Below, one piece after another: positions 1 to 9,107 of a DNA stretch of 64,000 nt; positions within the stretch are counted from its first letter, which is position 1; every line of letters begins with the position of its first letter. The DNA lies in contig CAVTZY010000023.1 in the NCBI GenBank assembly GCA_963739235.1, positions 135,392 to 199,391 on the forward strand, read 5' to 3'. Position numbers and translations under genes: made by a program. Source of the stretch: JAFNAG01 sp963739235 (GTDB lineage Bacteria; Acidobacteriota; UBA6911). The notes beneath the pieces are model-generated. The model saw nothing but the letters and a program-made list of their open reading frames with translations, did no database searches and was not told where the DNA came from.

Positions 1-96
1 GGCGGCGAAGCAGGCGGCGTATTGATGGACCGGATTCAGTGCCGCGCTGCAAAAACGGATCTCCCCGGGGGTGAAAATGCCCTGATAGCCAGCCAT
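1..96 (-). CDS. Possible N-terminal end of a gene leaving the window
   Basis: An open frame runs leftward from an ATG at 96 to the window edge without a stop (32 codons, beginning MAGYQGIFTPGEIRFC). AGGGAA lies just upstream of the ATG as a weak ribosome-binding site. I do not recognise the family. The residue mix looks protein-like, but 32 codons are too few to be sure it is coding. Confidence 0.25.
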   Translation of the reverse strand, partial: MAGYQGIFTPGEIRFCSAALNPVHQYAACFAA

Positions 97-493
97 TTCC
101 CTTGCGAAAGCTCCCGCTCGACGCGGCCGGTATCTAGAAGATCGACCCCTAAACCGAGGATCATTGGCGAACGACCCTTCCGCCTCGAAACTTCTGCCCT
201 TCAACCGCTAGGTTTTATATATGTAGAGTGCCCCGTGAGCAAGTGAAATTCCGATCTCCGATGTCTCTCCGATTCCATAAGGAAATTCGGCATTTGCGAG
301 ATTTTCACGGCTGCCGGAATCCCTGTGAACCGAATCCGCATGGAAATCGTTTATCTCTACAAGGATTTAATGGAAAGGGAGTGGACATGAGAAATCGTGT
401 AAACGACTGGCGCTTTGGGCTTCGAGATGTTTGAGATTGCATCCTGTGCTCAAATCGGGAGAATCTGATGCTGATTCATACAGAGGATGGGAT
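97..493. other. Stretch without a recognisable gene
   Basis: Short open frames here have biased, non-protein-like composition and no ribosome-binding sites. The stretch probably holds the promoter of the downstream permease, and of the leftward gene if that is real. I see no clear hairpin or repeat. Confidence 0.5.
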
Positions 494-2962
494 ATGGAAT
501 CGCTGATTCAGGACCTCAGGTTCAGTCTGAAGCTGTTGTGGAAGGACAAGGGATTCTCGGCCACAGCCGTTGCCACGCTGGCTGTCTGCATTGGTGCGAA
601 CGCCGCCATTTTCAGCGTGATCAATGCTGTGGTTTTGCGGCCATTGCCGGTGCCTGAGCCCGATCGCCTTGTCTCGATCATGAACAGCTACCCCAAGGCG
701 GGAGTGGAAAGGGCGAGCAACGGCGTTCCAGACTATTACGACCGCCTCCGTGATGTGAGCGCATGCGAGGAACAGGCGCTCTACAACACGCCCAGAGTGA
801 CGATCGGCGAGAAAGGATCCGTCGAGCAGGTGCGGGCCATGAATGTAACCCCGTCGTTTTTCCGACTGCTGCGCGTTCCTCCGCTGCTCGGACGCATTTT
901 CTCAGAAGAGGAGGGAACGACAGGCAAAGAGCGCAAGGTCATCCTAAGTTACGCGCTCTGGCAACGGCTCCATGGCGGCCAGAATTCCGCGCTCGGCAAG
1001 GACCTGCGCATCTATGGAAATCCATACACGATCGTGGGCGTCATGCCGAAGAGTTTTTCTTTCGCGGGTTCCGATATACAAGTCTGGCGGCCTCTGGCGT
1101 TTACTCTCGAACAAAAGTCGGATTCAGCGCGCCACAGCAATAGCTATCAGATGATCGGGCGCCTGAAATCCAACGCCAGCGTGGAACAGGCGCAGGCTCA
1201 GGTCAATGTCATCAACGCCGCCAACCTCGAACGATTTCCCGAGATGAAGCAGATCATTGTCAATGCAGGGTTCAACACGCGCGTAGTTCCCCTCCAGGAC
1301 GACCTCATCCGGGATGTCAAGAGAACGCTGTTCCTCCTTTGGGGCGGAGCCCTCTTTGTGCTTCTGATCGGGGCGGTCAATATCGCCAACATTGTGTTGG
1401 CCCGGTCAAGCGCGCGCATAAGAGAGATTGCCACCCGATTCGCGCTTGGAGCCGGCCGCTGGCGCATTACGCGGCAGCTTATGACCGAGAGTTTGCTTCT
1501 GACCTGCTTCAGCTCCGGATTGGGCTTGATTCTCGGCTATTGGGGACTGAAGGCTCTGAATCAGATTGGGCTCGACCGCTTGCCCAGGGCCGATGAAGTG
1601 GCGCTTGATGGTGCGGTCGCCATTTTCATCCTGGGACTTGCGCTGGTGGTCGGAGTGGCCATCGGGCTGATCCCGATGATGCAGGCGCTCCATGTGAACC
1701 TTAATCTGGTCTTCCGTCAGGACGGACGCGCTGGGACCAGCCGCGGAGCACGTGCCTTGCGGAATGCCCTGGCTGTGGCACAGGTTGCAATCGCGCTCGT
1801 CCTGCTCATCGGCGCCGGATTGCTGCTTGCCAGTTTTCGCAAAGTCATCGCCATCAATCCCGGGTTCGACACTCCGCAACAGGTGCTAACGGGATCGGTG
1901 ACCCTGCCCGCGGCGCGCTATAAAAGCGACGCCGACAGGCGTTCCTTCATAGCTCGCGCCCTCGAGAGCATTCGCAGCGTTCCGGGCGTCCAGCAAGCGG
2001 GTGCCACCGATACCATTCCTTTCGGGAGTCGCTATAGTGACGGCGTGATCCTGGCGGAAGGGTACGAAATGAAACCCGGCGAATCGCTGGTGTCTCCCAA
2101 CCAAGTCGTTGTCACTCCCGGATATTTTGAAGCGATGGGGATCCCGCTCCTTCAGGGACGCCGATTTGACGAACGGGACTCGGAGAACTCGGCGCAAGTG
2201 ATCATGGTGGACGATCGACTGGCACGCCGGTTCTGGGGTGACAAGAGCCCGATCGGCAGGCGTATGTGGAGGCCCTCCAGCCCACAGAATCTTCTCCACC
2301 CCGATGAAACTTCTCATTGGTACACAGTGGTGGGCGTCATCCGCAGCATAAAACTGCGCGCCCTGGTGGACACGGACGAGAGAGTCGGCGCCTACTTTTC
2401 CCCCTTTTCCCAGGCGCCGAACTCGACGATGACCTTTGCCTTGAAATGTTCTCGCAACACGGCTTACCTGATTTCCGGACTGAGGGGCAGGATGGCTGAA
2501 CTTGATCCCGAGCTTCCCCTCTATGATCTGCGGACGATGCAGGAACGCACGGAAGAATCGCTGACCTCCCGCCGGTCGCCATTGGTCCTGTCCATGGTGT
2601 TCGGCCTGGTTGCGCTTTTTCTCTCCGGCTTGGGCATCTACGGCGTTCTGGCCTACATGGTCGCCCAGCGAACCAAAGAAATCGGCATCCGCATGGCCGT
2701 CGGGAGCACCCCGGAGGGGATCTTTCACCTGATTCTTAAGGAAGGAGTCGTCATCCTAGCCATTGGATTTGCCCTCGGTCTATCGGGAGCGTTCGCGGTG
2801 GGAGAATACATACGGAGCATACTCTATGGCGTGCAGCCGACGGACCCCGCGGTCATGCTGTCCGTAGCCGCCATTCTCGCTGTTGTTGCGCTGGCAGCCT
2901 GCGTTCTGCCCGCCCGCCGGGCGACCCGGGTTGATCCGATCATGGCGCTCCGGTGCGAATAG
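494..2962 (+). CDS. ADOP-family MacB/FtsX-like ABC transporter permease
   Basis: About 822 residues. It has an N-terminal transmembrane helix (around residues 20-45, TAVATLAVCIGANAAIFSVI), a large MacB-type periplasmic domain, a cluster of FtsX helices near the middle ending in an RIREIATRFALGAGR-type coupling segment, a second periplasmic domain, and a C-terminal FtsX triplet with the matching TKEIGIRMAVGS segment. This duplicated layout without an attached ATPase is the acidobacterial 'duplicated orphan permease' design; substrates are generally unknown. I chose the ATG at 494 because the family starts with MESLIQDLRFSLKLLWKDKG; a 21-codon upstream extension is compositionally odd. No ATPase gene is adjacent. 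Confidence 0.9.
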   Translation: MESLIQDLRFSLKLLWKDKGFSATAVATLAVCIGANAAIFSVINAVVLRPLPVPEPDRLVSIMNSYPKAGVERASNGVPDYYDRLRDVSACEEQALYNTPRVTIGEKGSVEQVRAMNVTPSFFRLLRVPPLLGRIFSEEEGTTGKERKVILSYALWQRLHGGQNSALGKDLRIYGNPYTIVGVMPKSFSFAGSDIQVWRPLAFTLEQKSDSARHSNSYQMIGRLKSNASVEQAQAQVNVINAANLERFPEMKQIIVNAGFNTRVVPLQDDLIRDVKRTLFLLWGGALFVLLIGAVNIANIVLARSSARIREIATRFALGAGRWRITRQLMTESLLLTCFSSGLGLILGYWGLKALNQIGLDRLPRADEVALDGAVAIFILGLALVVGVAIGLIPMMQALHVNLNLVFRQDGRAGTSRGARALRNALAVAQVAIALVLLIGAGLLLASFRKVIAINPGFDTPQQVLTGSVTLPAARYKSDADRRSFIARALESIRSVPGVQQAGATDTIPFGSRYSDGVILAEGYEMKPGESLVSPNQVVVTPGYFEAMGIPLLQGRRFDERDSENSAQVIMVDDRLARRFWGDKSPIGRRMWRPSSPQNLLHPDETSHWYTVVGVIRSIKLRALVDTDERVGAYFSPFSQAPNSTMTFALKCSRNTAYLISGLRGRMAELDPELPLYDLRTMQERTEESLTSRRSPLVLSMVFGLVALFLSGLGIYGVLAYMVAQRTKEIGIRMAVGSTPEGIFHLILKEGVVILAIGFALGLSGAFAVGEYIRSILYGVQPTDPAVMLSVAAILAVVALAACVLPARRATRVDPIMALRCE

Positions 2963-3325
2963 CCATCTATCATGGAACGCCCCGATCTGACACGGACGGC
3001 ATCTATCCAGATTTGGCAACGGGCTCGGATGTGCGTCGTTGGCTGGATCAAGCAGAAGCCGATGTCTTGCTTGTTGGCCATACTCACATTCCATTCACTA
3101 TTTCTGTCCCCGGCCGAGGCATGATTGCCAATCCAGGAGCACTCCTCGTGTATGTCGGAAGCGCACAATCCTTAAATCTATACCCCCTCCGCCGGAGGAT
3201 TCGTCCACGAGCATGCCGCCGAATATGGCACGTTCGGTATCCCCCAACTGCCATCCCTCCAATTCACCGTGCACCGTGCCTCCGACGGGAAAGAACTCCA
3301 AGTCAATCACAGGATGCTGTTTTAA
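2960..3325 (+). pseudogene. Remnant of a calcineurin-like metallophosphoesterase
   Basis: The reading frame up to about 3160 encodes YHGTPRSDTDGIYP and DVLLVGHTHIPF, the C-terminal half of a YfcE/MJ0936-type phosphoesterase with its GHTH metal-binding motif. Homology then continues one frame over (GGFVHEHAAEYGTFGI and LQFTVHRASDGKEL) to a TAA at 3323-3325. So the gene has lost its N-terminal half, including the first metal ligands, and carries a frameshift near 3165. It abuts the stop of the permease, which suggests a deletion or rearrangement brought it here. It cannot make an active enzyme. Confidence 0.75.
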
Positions 3326-3387
3326 CTCACGTTAAATATAATTTCACTTGAAAATTAACAGATTCATGTGTTAATTATCATTTCACC

Positions 3388-4428
3388 ATGAGCCTCATAA
3401 CAAAAAAGGACGCCTCGATTCTCGGTGGGATAGGACCGTCGGTTTTGAGCAACTGGCGAAAGCGCGATCTGGAGTTCCGATCCTGTATTCGCCCAACAGC
3501 CTCCGGTGAGCGCATCGACAAAGAGAGTTTTTGTAGCTACCTGAGTGAGAGGAAGGGGTTCAAGCTTCTTACGCTTAAAGAGATGGCAAGTGCCATAAAA
3601 GTAATAGGAAGAGTTGGGAAACAGATCAGCAAGTGTCGGCCATGCATCGATGATCCCTTGCCGCCATGGCCTTCGGATCTGTTTGATCAAATTGCGGCAC
3701 CTTTCGAGTCTTGCCTTGAAGAGCGCTCACGCATAGGTCGAGAATTGGCCCAAGTTACTGGACGATTGCTGGCACCATTTGGAGAGCCGCTGATGCAAGT
3801 CGATTCGGCTCTCCTGCGCTGCCTGTCGAACGACAGTGAGAACCAGTTTTCGAACTGGTTGGCTTACCTTCTTGGTCAGATGAAAAATGCGGACATCCTG
3901 AAATTGTTTGGCCTAACAGCATTCTTGACTGACACGGAAAAGAACGACCGGCCAAAAAAGGTGTGTCGTGAATCCTGGGTTGCATCGGGTCATGAGAATC
4001 AGACCGGTCGCCTCGACATCTTTGTCGAATGCACACCTATGGTGCATATCTGCATCGAAACGAAACGTGGCGAGGCGCAATCCGCCGACACAAGCAAACA
4101 ACGGGGATACTTCAGATCGCTACGCCGTCAGGGGATCACCCTTTTTTGCTTTCTCCTGGTGACTCATTCAAGCGAACCTGTAGTTGATAATTTCGATGTT
4201 ATTCTTTGGCGAGATCTGACTCTGCGATTTCGACGCTGGGTCATTTCAGTATTGAGGAAGCGTTCGGGTCCGCACATATACTTAGCCTTTGTTCTTGGAT
4301 TTGTAGCTGCCGTTGAACGAGGGATTCTGGGCTTATCGCTGGGCACGGACACTGGTGTTCCTTCCGTCGAAACAATCGCCTATCTTACCAAGTTCGTGAA
4401 TGTAGAAAATGTAGAAGAGGATGCCTGA
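3388..4428 (+). CDS. Protein with a probable PD-(D/E)XK nuclease domain
   Basis: 346 residues, family not recognised by name. The C-terminal half carries a plausible PD-(D/E)XK arrangement: an acidic helix near residue 150 (SENQFSNWLAYLL), an Asp near 210 in GRLDIFVE and an ExK in HICIETKRGE near 222, followed by a helix beginning ADTSKQ. The N-terminal 100 residues may bind DNA (SVLSNWRKRDLEFRS resembles a helix-turn-helix), but this is weak. The next gene starts 8 bases before this one stops, which suggests translational coupling. The position next to a ClpP/AAA+/nuclease operon makes a defence-related role possible; that is inference. Confidence 0.6.
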   Translation: MSLITKKDASILGGIGPSVLSNWRKRDLEFRSCIRPTASGERIDKESFCSYLSERKGFKLLTLKEMASAIKVIGRVGKQISKCRPCIDDPLPPWPSDLFDQIAAPFESCLEERSRIGRELAQVTGRLLAPFGEPLMQVDSALLRCLSNDSENQFSNWLAYLLGQMKNADILKLFGLTAFLTDTEKNDRPKKVCRESWVASGHENQTGRLDIFVECTPMVHICIETKRGEAQSADTSKQRGYFRSLRRQGITLFCFLLVTHSSEPVVDNFDVILWRDLTLRFRRWVISVLRKRSGPHIYLAFVLGFVAAVERGILGLSLGTDTGVPSVETIAYLTKFVNVENVEEDA

Positions 4429-4984
4429 TATGACTGAAGACGAATCCATCGATCCGAAGAGTACCTCTCCTCAGATCGACCTGCTACATGTAGCATTGCC
4501 TCAATATGGAGTTGCGGCCCCTGCCATGCACCTTGTCCAAAGCATCGTTTCGCGCAAACTCAAGGCAGTCCTTGATGCACAACGCGATCACATTAAGGTT
4601 GCCTGGAAACTCGAGGAAGCTCTGGGAGAGATAATGCGTAGTGTCTTTCCCGCTTTCCCGGAGGATGACTATGAGTATGACCCAGCTGACATCCACGTTA
4701 GGGTTTGGCTGGGTAATCCTCAATACGCAACTCTGTGGCTGTTTCTCCGTTTTCCACGCGCAAGCGAACGAGAGAAGCGCATATCCATAAATGTCGGTTT
4801 GGAAGTTTCACAGAAGTACCGTCGCGCTGAACTCGTGGCAAAAGTAGGTCGACACCCAAACCTCTTCGAAGAAGAATGGGATGGCTACAGTGTGGGTCTT
4901 AGTAGAGAACTAAAATCTATTGACTCGATTGAAGAGGAAGCGAAGGCGTTACTCGGAGATTACATTGCCATTTTCGAAACATAA
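4421..4984 (+). CDS. Hypothetical protein coupled to the PD-(D/E)XK-like gene
   Basis: 187 residues; family not recognised. The start overlaps the upstream gene by 8 bases, and an internal ATG follows after three codons (MPDM). The composition is soluble and acidic with no signal peptide or membrane segment. The middle has alternating hydrophobic stretches (VRVWLGNPQYATLWLFLRFP) typical of a small alpha/beta fold. The overlap suggests it works with the upstream nuclease-like protein, possibly as a partner or immunity subunit, but nothing in the sequence proves it. Confidence 0.6.
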   Translation: MPDMTEDESIDPKSTSPQIDLLHVALPQYGVAAPAMHLVQSIVSRKLKAVLDAQRDHIKVAWKLEEALGEIMRSVFPAFPEDDYEYDPADIHVRVWLGNPQYATLWLFLRFPRASEREKRISINVGLEVSQKYRRAELVAKVGRHPNLFEEEWDGYSVGLSRELKSIDSIEEEAKALLGDYIAIFET

Positions 4985-5026
4985 CTGAAATTGTGCGCAA
5001 CTGCAACACCGGGAGTGAACTGAATC

Positions 5027-5314
5027 ATGGCAGACATATCAGGCAATTGGATTTGTTCCGGACATATGTATAGGTTATGGCAACATGGGAAGTATTTTGA
5101 ATGGTCGACGGATCGCCATGGCGCGGCTAAACGACAAGTGGGCTTAGGTTCGTTTGAGAGCGACAACGAAGTGAGAGCCTTTTGGAACTTCCACAACGGC
5201 AAGCAAGGAGAGATCAAAGATGCCAAAGGAAAGCTCGTCTTTGAGGGTGCCACGTGTGTCAAGATCGAGTGGTCAGACAAAGAAACATTCCTTCGTCCCA
5301 AGCAAATTGAGTAG
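5027..5314 (+). CDS. Small hypothetical protein, 95 residues
   Basis: Third gene of the plus-strand trio, 42 bases after the previous stop. It is rich in Trp, Lys and Gly, soluble, with no recognised motif; the pattern of short beta-strand-like stretches (NWICSGHMYRLWQHGKYFEW) suggests a small beta-rich domain. It ends only 14 bases from the convergent stop of the DUF2779 gene, so the two operons meet tail to tail with little room for separate terminators. Confidence 0.55.
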   Translation: MADISGNWICSGHMYRLWQHGKYFEWSTDRHGAAKRQVGLGSFESDNEVRAFWNFHNGKQGEIKDAKGKLVFEGATCVKIEWSDKETFLRPKQIE

Positions 5315-5328
5315 AGATTTCTCCCTAG

Positions 5329-6799
5329 TCAGTGACTTCGATGCCCAAGGGCCCTGACTATATCAACCATTCCCGACATGTCCTGCGAACAATACCTCTC
5401 AAGTTGATCCATGATCGTGACGCGTTCCGAATCTGGAAGTTCCGCGAATGCCATGTCGAGGAACCTCAGACTGGCAGTACTTCCGTTGGCTATTTCCAGA
5501 TCATCATAGCTGCGCCCGGTCAAAGCAGGCAGGACCGCCTTTAAAGAGGCAGTCCCAAGCTGATCCGGGTGGTAGTAATGAAATGCTCGGAACGGCACCA
5601 GCAGATCAACGAAACGCGGAATCAGCTTTCGCACCCAACTGGAATACCCTGGGCAGTGGTCTGCACATTCTGCCAAAATCCGAATCTCGAATGGTGCATT
5701 ATAGGCGACGATGCTGCCCCTCTCGCCCAGTTCGGCTGTTAGGCGCGATAGAATCTCGGGCCTCGGGTCTTTCGCACCGTCTGCCAGAAATCCGGCGTGT
5801 TCGACTTCGGCGCCGGGTGAGCGGAGTGTGCACAGAGAGTACTGAAACGTCACCTGCTGATATGGACGCACGAGGTCATACACCGGAATCGCCGTCATGA
5901 ACGTTTCGAAGTCCAGGAAGTGGAGAGGATACTCGAGACGACGCAGGAAACTGGCTAGCACCTCCTTGTCGACGTGAGGCTGTCCTGATTTTTCGCACTC
6001 CACTTGGATTCGCTGGTTGTCCGTTAACGGAAAGTCATCGGGGATGTCCTTGAGTCTTAGGATGCCTTGTCCCATTAGTTTCATTTTGCTGCCACCGCCA
6101 CGGTACAGGGAAAAAACATTCCGTTCCGGAAGAAAAGACCAGCATGAGTCCTTCAACGGGCAGGGATAAGGAAGGTTGCAGTGCCCGCCGACTTCTGCCT
6201 TTGGGCAGCTTTTCAAGCGGATAATATCGCCCATTTTTCCCACTTGCTCCGGGATTCCGGGCAAGATCGAAGCAATCTCTCGTGTGATGTCCTGCCTCTT
6301 GAAGAGTTCCTTGGCGCTGATGTCCCCATGCCGAACATAGGAATTGTCGATGTGCATCAGGAAACAGCGGCGGATACGGATTCCCGCCCCTTCGTAAACG
6401 TACTTTTGAAACGCCACATCCTGCAAATGTATGTCCTTCACCTCGGTGGTGCTCTTCACTTCGATCAGATCCCACGCGCCGGCGGGACCCGGGTCGAACA
6501 CATCTGCGCGCAAAAGCGCGGCCGTGCGTGAAGCTGGTTTCGAATATCGGTCTCCTCTCTAGCAACGCGGCTTTTGACCTGGCGGTCACTTCTTCGAAGT
6601 CTTCTGTCCAATTAATCATGATTCCGCCGGGGAACAGGCTGGTCGCCAGTTCGCCCACGAGCTGACCCTGGTCAAAAATTGCCTGCGTCGAGGGATCTGG
6701 CTCAGGAATCTGTCGCTTGTCGTTGTAATGCGTCCAGAGCAGCTTCGGGCATTGAAGGCCTGCGATGAACTTACTCTTGGAAAGGAATGGTTCAGTCAT
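5329..6799 (-). pseudogene. DUF2779 nuclease/exonuclease gene, frameshifted
   Basis: The N-terminal part (from the ATG at 6799, MTEPFLSKSKFIAGLQCPK) is the Cas4/RecB-like region of DUF2779 proteins. Reading shifts near 6510, where the other frame continues with ADVFDPG, LIEVKSTTEVKDIHLQDVAF (the ExK motif and its helix), a Cys-containing region, and a DEDD-type RNase H-fold exonuclease with LHFLDFETF, VAYNAPFEIRIL and a late Asp in YCSQDM. One base change would restore a full protein of about 490 residues, so this may be an assembly error. ATGACTGA overlaps the end of the AAA+ gene, with an AGGAGGG ribosome-binding site inside that gene, so the two are translationally coupled. Confidence 0.8.
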
Positions 6800-9092
6800 A
6801 GCGCGAGGCCCTCCTCCGTATTTCGTACCCGGGTTCGATGGTTGTTTCTCCACCAAACAGAACCGGTGATTTTCGGGCTTCCCTGTATCTATCGAGTGTC
6901 TCGATGACGCGTTCGATCCCCAATTTTCCTTCCTCGCCCAGCATTATTGCCCGAACTGACGCCTGGCGGCACACAAAATCTATTTCTCGAAGGTGCATGG
7001 GCGTACTCTCGACCAGATCGATGATGCTTTCCTGCAAGTCATGATTGGTTCCCAGGTGCTTCTCCCATTGCCGAATTTGGAGGTCCTCGGGCGGAAAGTT
7101 GATCTCCAGCAGTTGGTGGAATTCCGGAAGGAGCAGGAAGTTGCCCCGACACGCGGTCACGACAAAAACAAAGCCGCGGCAATCCCGCAGCTTGTTCAGG
7201 AAGCCGCGCAAAAGCAGCGGCGCATCCTCGCTGCCTTTTATTTTCGCCATCGTAGGGCGGTATGTAGAGAACTGCTCATCGTAATCGACGAAAAGTGAGG
7301 CGGAATGGTGCCCTGGATTTTCCGCAAACGCATATTCCAGCGGGCTGACTTCCACCTGGCCCAGCGGATCGAGGAATCTACTTGCGCCGTCGCAGGAAAG
7401 GACTTCCGAGAGGGAGTACCTTCTTATTCTAAGATCGCAGGCGCAGGCCGTGGCCTCAACTGCCGCAACTCCGACGGCGAGGTCCGCAGTTGTTACCATG
7501 ACGCTCAGACCGTAATTCTGGACGCGGAGCCGTTGCCATGCAGCGGCGAGACCATTGAATTGCTGGCGTTCGGCGGCCCTCAGCGGTAATTCATCAATTT
7601 TCAAAGTAGGCGCGTATGACTCACCCAGCTTGTACTTGTCAAAGGCGCTAACCGACTGATAGTCCGCAATCTGCACAAGGTCGCGCATGTTGACGACGAT
7701 GCCACCCGAGCCGTTCCTTCCAATTGCTTCGCTAATGGCGGCGAACAGAGTATTTTTGATCAAGCCGCCGTTGAAATGGTAGTTCCTGGCCAAGCGTGAA
7801 AGGTCTACATCTGGAGCAAGCTTCACCTTGTCCGGGACAAGCTCCTGCCAAATCTTCCTGCGCAAGGTCTCATCAGGAAATACGAATGGCACCTTCATCG
7901 TGATCCTGCGCTCCAGGGAGGGATCGAGTTGAAACGGCTTGTTTGTCGCCAGGATCGTCATGCAGCTGGCCTTCTCGATTTCGATAAGAAGGATCCTGCT
8001 CATCTCCTGCCCTTCTCCGAATATGTCGTCACACTCATCAAAAAAGACGATTCCATCGTGAAGACGCGCCTCTCGAAAGATGTACTTGATGACATCATCA
8101 ATCTCATGCCTCCGTTCGACGCTTTTCAGACTCACCGTAAAGATGATCTTGTTTAGGGCGTTCGCGAGCGCCTTTGCAAGCATCGTCTTGCCAGTGCCCG
8201 ACGGACCGTAGAACAGCATCACCAGCCCGGTTCCATATCCATAGAATTCGTCAATTCCAAGCGCAATCCGGCGGGTCCCACCGCTTGCAAAACTCGTGAC
8301 AAGTCCAACGACATCCTTTTTAAGCTGATCCGGCATAATGACCTGTGCCAGCGATACGGTGCTTTTTTCGCGCAGGATGTTTTTGAGCGCAGAATCGTAG
8401 AAACAATTGTCGCCGAGGATGTATCGAACAATGCGCTCGTGCAGGTAGGCGGATTGGGTCAGGATATTGGTCGTCTCGTCGATTCTGCCAAGCAATATGA
8501 TGATTTCCTCCCGGATCAGCCCGCCCTCGACACTGAAGTACCTGCGACTTGCGATTTGGTCCCGATAATCGTTACAAAGGATGGCGAGAAGGCTCCCAAC
8601 CGTGAGGGATTCACGGTTTTCATCCGCATCGTAGGCTCTAGCCAAGGCACTCTTGGAGAAGGCCTTCTTAAATGTCGTGCTGGTATTGACCACAAACAGA
8701 AGCAAAACGATAAGCCGTTCAAACTCCTTCAATGAGTAGGTCTCGCAAAGCTGACTGAAAAGCAGGTGAATTCCCCGCGCCAGCGAATTCTTTTCCCGAG
8801 CACGATTTGTGGCAACGATGCCTTCCAGACGAGCCTCAAGTGATTTTTGTTGCGGTCCGTTACTGAGCATGGAGGATCTCTCGTACTGCCATGCAGGTTC
8901 ATCGGGCCCTGGCTCTGCAGTTCCAATGCTCCTTGAATCGGCGAGTTCCAGGCGCAGCAGCACCTCCTGCTCCAAAGCCTGCAGGTGATCCAGGTTGTCC
9001 TGAAAAGAGTCCTGGATTTGGCCTCCTGCCGAAGGGTGTGGAGTCGAAAACGCTGCGGTCTCTCGTGAGATGAATCGGGCTCTGTCATCCAT
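6792..9092 (-). CDS. Large AAA+ ATPase, possible unfoldase or remodeller
   Basis: 766 residues. About 200 helical N-terminal residues precede a complete AAA+ module: Walker A GPSGTGKT near 294, Walker B IVFFDECDD near 346, sensor-1 ILATNKP and an arginine-finger candidate in LDPSLERRITM. The C-terminal third looks like a second, degenerate ATPase fold (LFVDYDEQF resembles a Walker B, with no Walker A). It is not ClpX, ClpA or Lon, and I see no zinc finger or typical IGF/IGL loop. The gene starts 15 bases after a ClpP-like gene and overlaps the nuclease gene, so the three are probably one transcript. Acting with the protease is an attractive inference but unproven. Confidence 0.75.
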   Translation of the reverse strand: MDDRARFISRETAAFSTPHPSAGGQIQDSFQDNLDHLQALEQEVLLRLELADSRSIGTAEPGPDEPAWQYERSSMLSNGPQQKSLEARLEGIVATNRAREKNSLARGIHLLFSQLCETYSLKEFERLIVLLLFVVNTSTTFKKAFSKSALARAYDADENRESLTVGSLLAILCNDYRDQIASRRYFSVEGGLIREEIIILLGRIDETTNILTQSAYLHERIVRYILGDNCFYDSALKNILREKSTVSLAQVIMPDQLKKDVVGLVTSFASGGTRRIALGIDEFYGYGTGLVMLFYGPSGTGKTMLAKALANALNKIIFTVSLKSVERRHEIDDVIKYIFREARLHDGIVFFDECDDIFGEGQEMSRILLIEIEKASCMTILATNKPFQLDPSLERRITMKVPFVFPDETLRRKIWQELVPDKVKLAPDVDLSRLARNYHFNGGLIKNTLFAAISEAIGRNGSGGIVVNMRDLVQIADYQSVSAFDKYKLGESYAPTLKIDELPLRAAERQQFNGLAAAWQRLRVQNYGLSVMVTTADLAVGVAAVEATACACDLRIRRYSLSEVLSCDGASRFLDPLGQVEVSPLEYAFAENPGHHSASLFVDYDEQFSTYRPTMAKIKGSEDAPLLLRGFLNKLRDCRGFVFVVTACRGNFLLLPEFHQLLEINFPPEDLQIRQWEKHLGTNHDLQESIIDLVESTPMHLREIDFVCRQASVRAIMLGEEGKLGIERVIETLDRYREARKSPVLFGGETTIEPGYEIRRRASRYD

Positions 9093-9107
9093 GTTTGCCT
9101 CCCAGTA

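Noticed and set aside
1886..2728. 280-codon open frame on the minus strand inside the ADOP permease
   Set aside because: Shadow of the plus-strand permease, whose family match is clear; the antisense translation has His/Arg/Gly-rich composition and no recognised motif.
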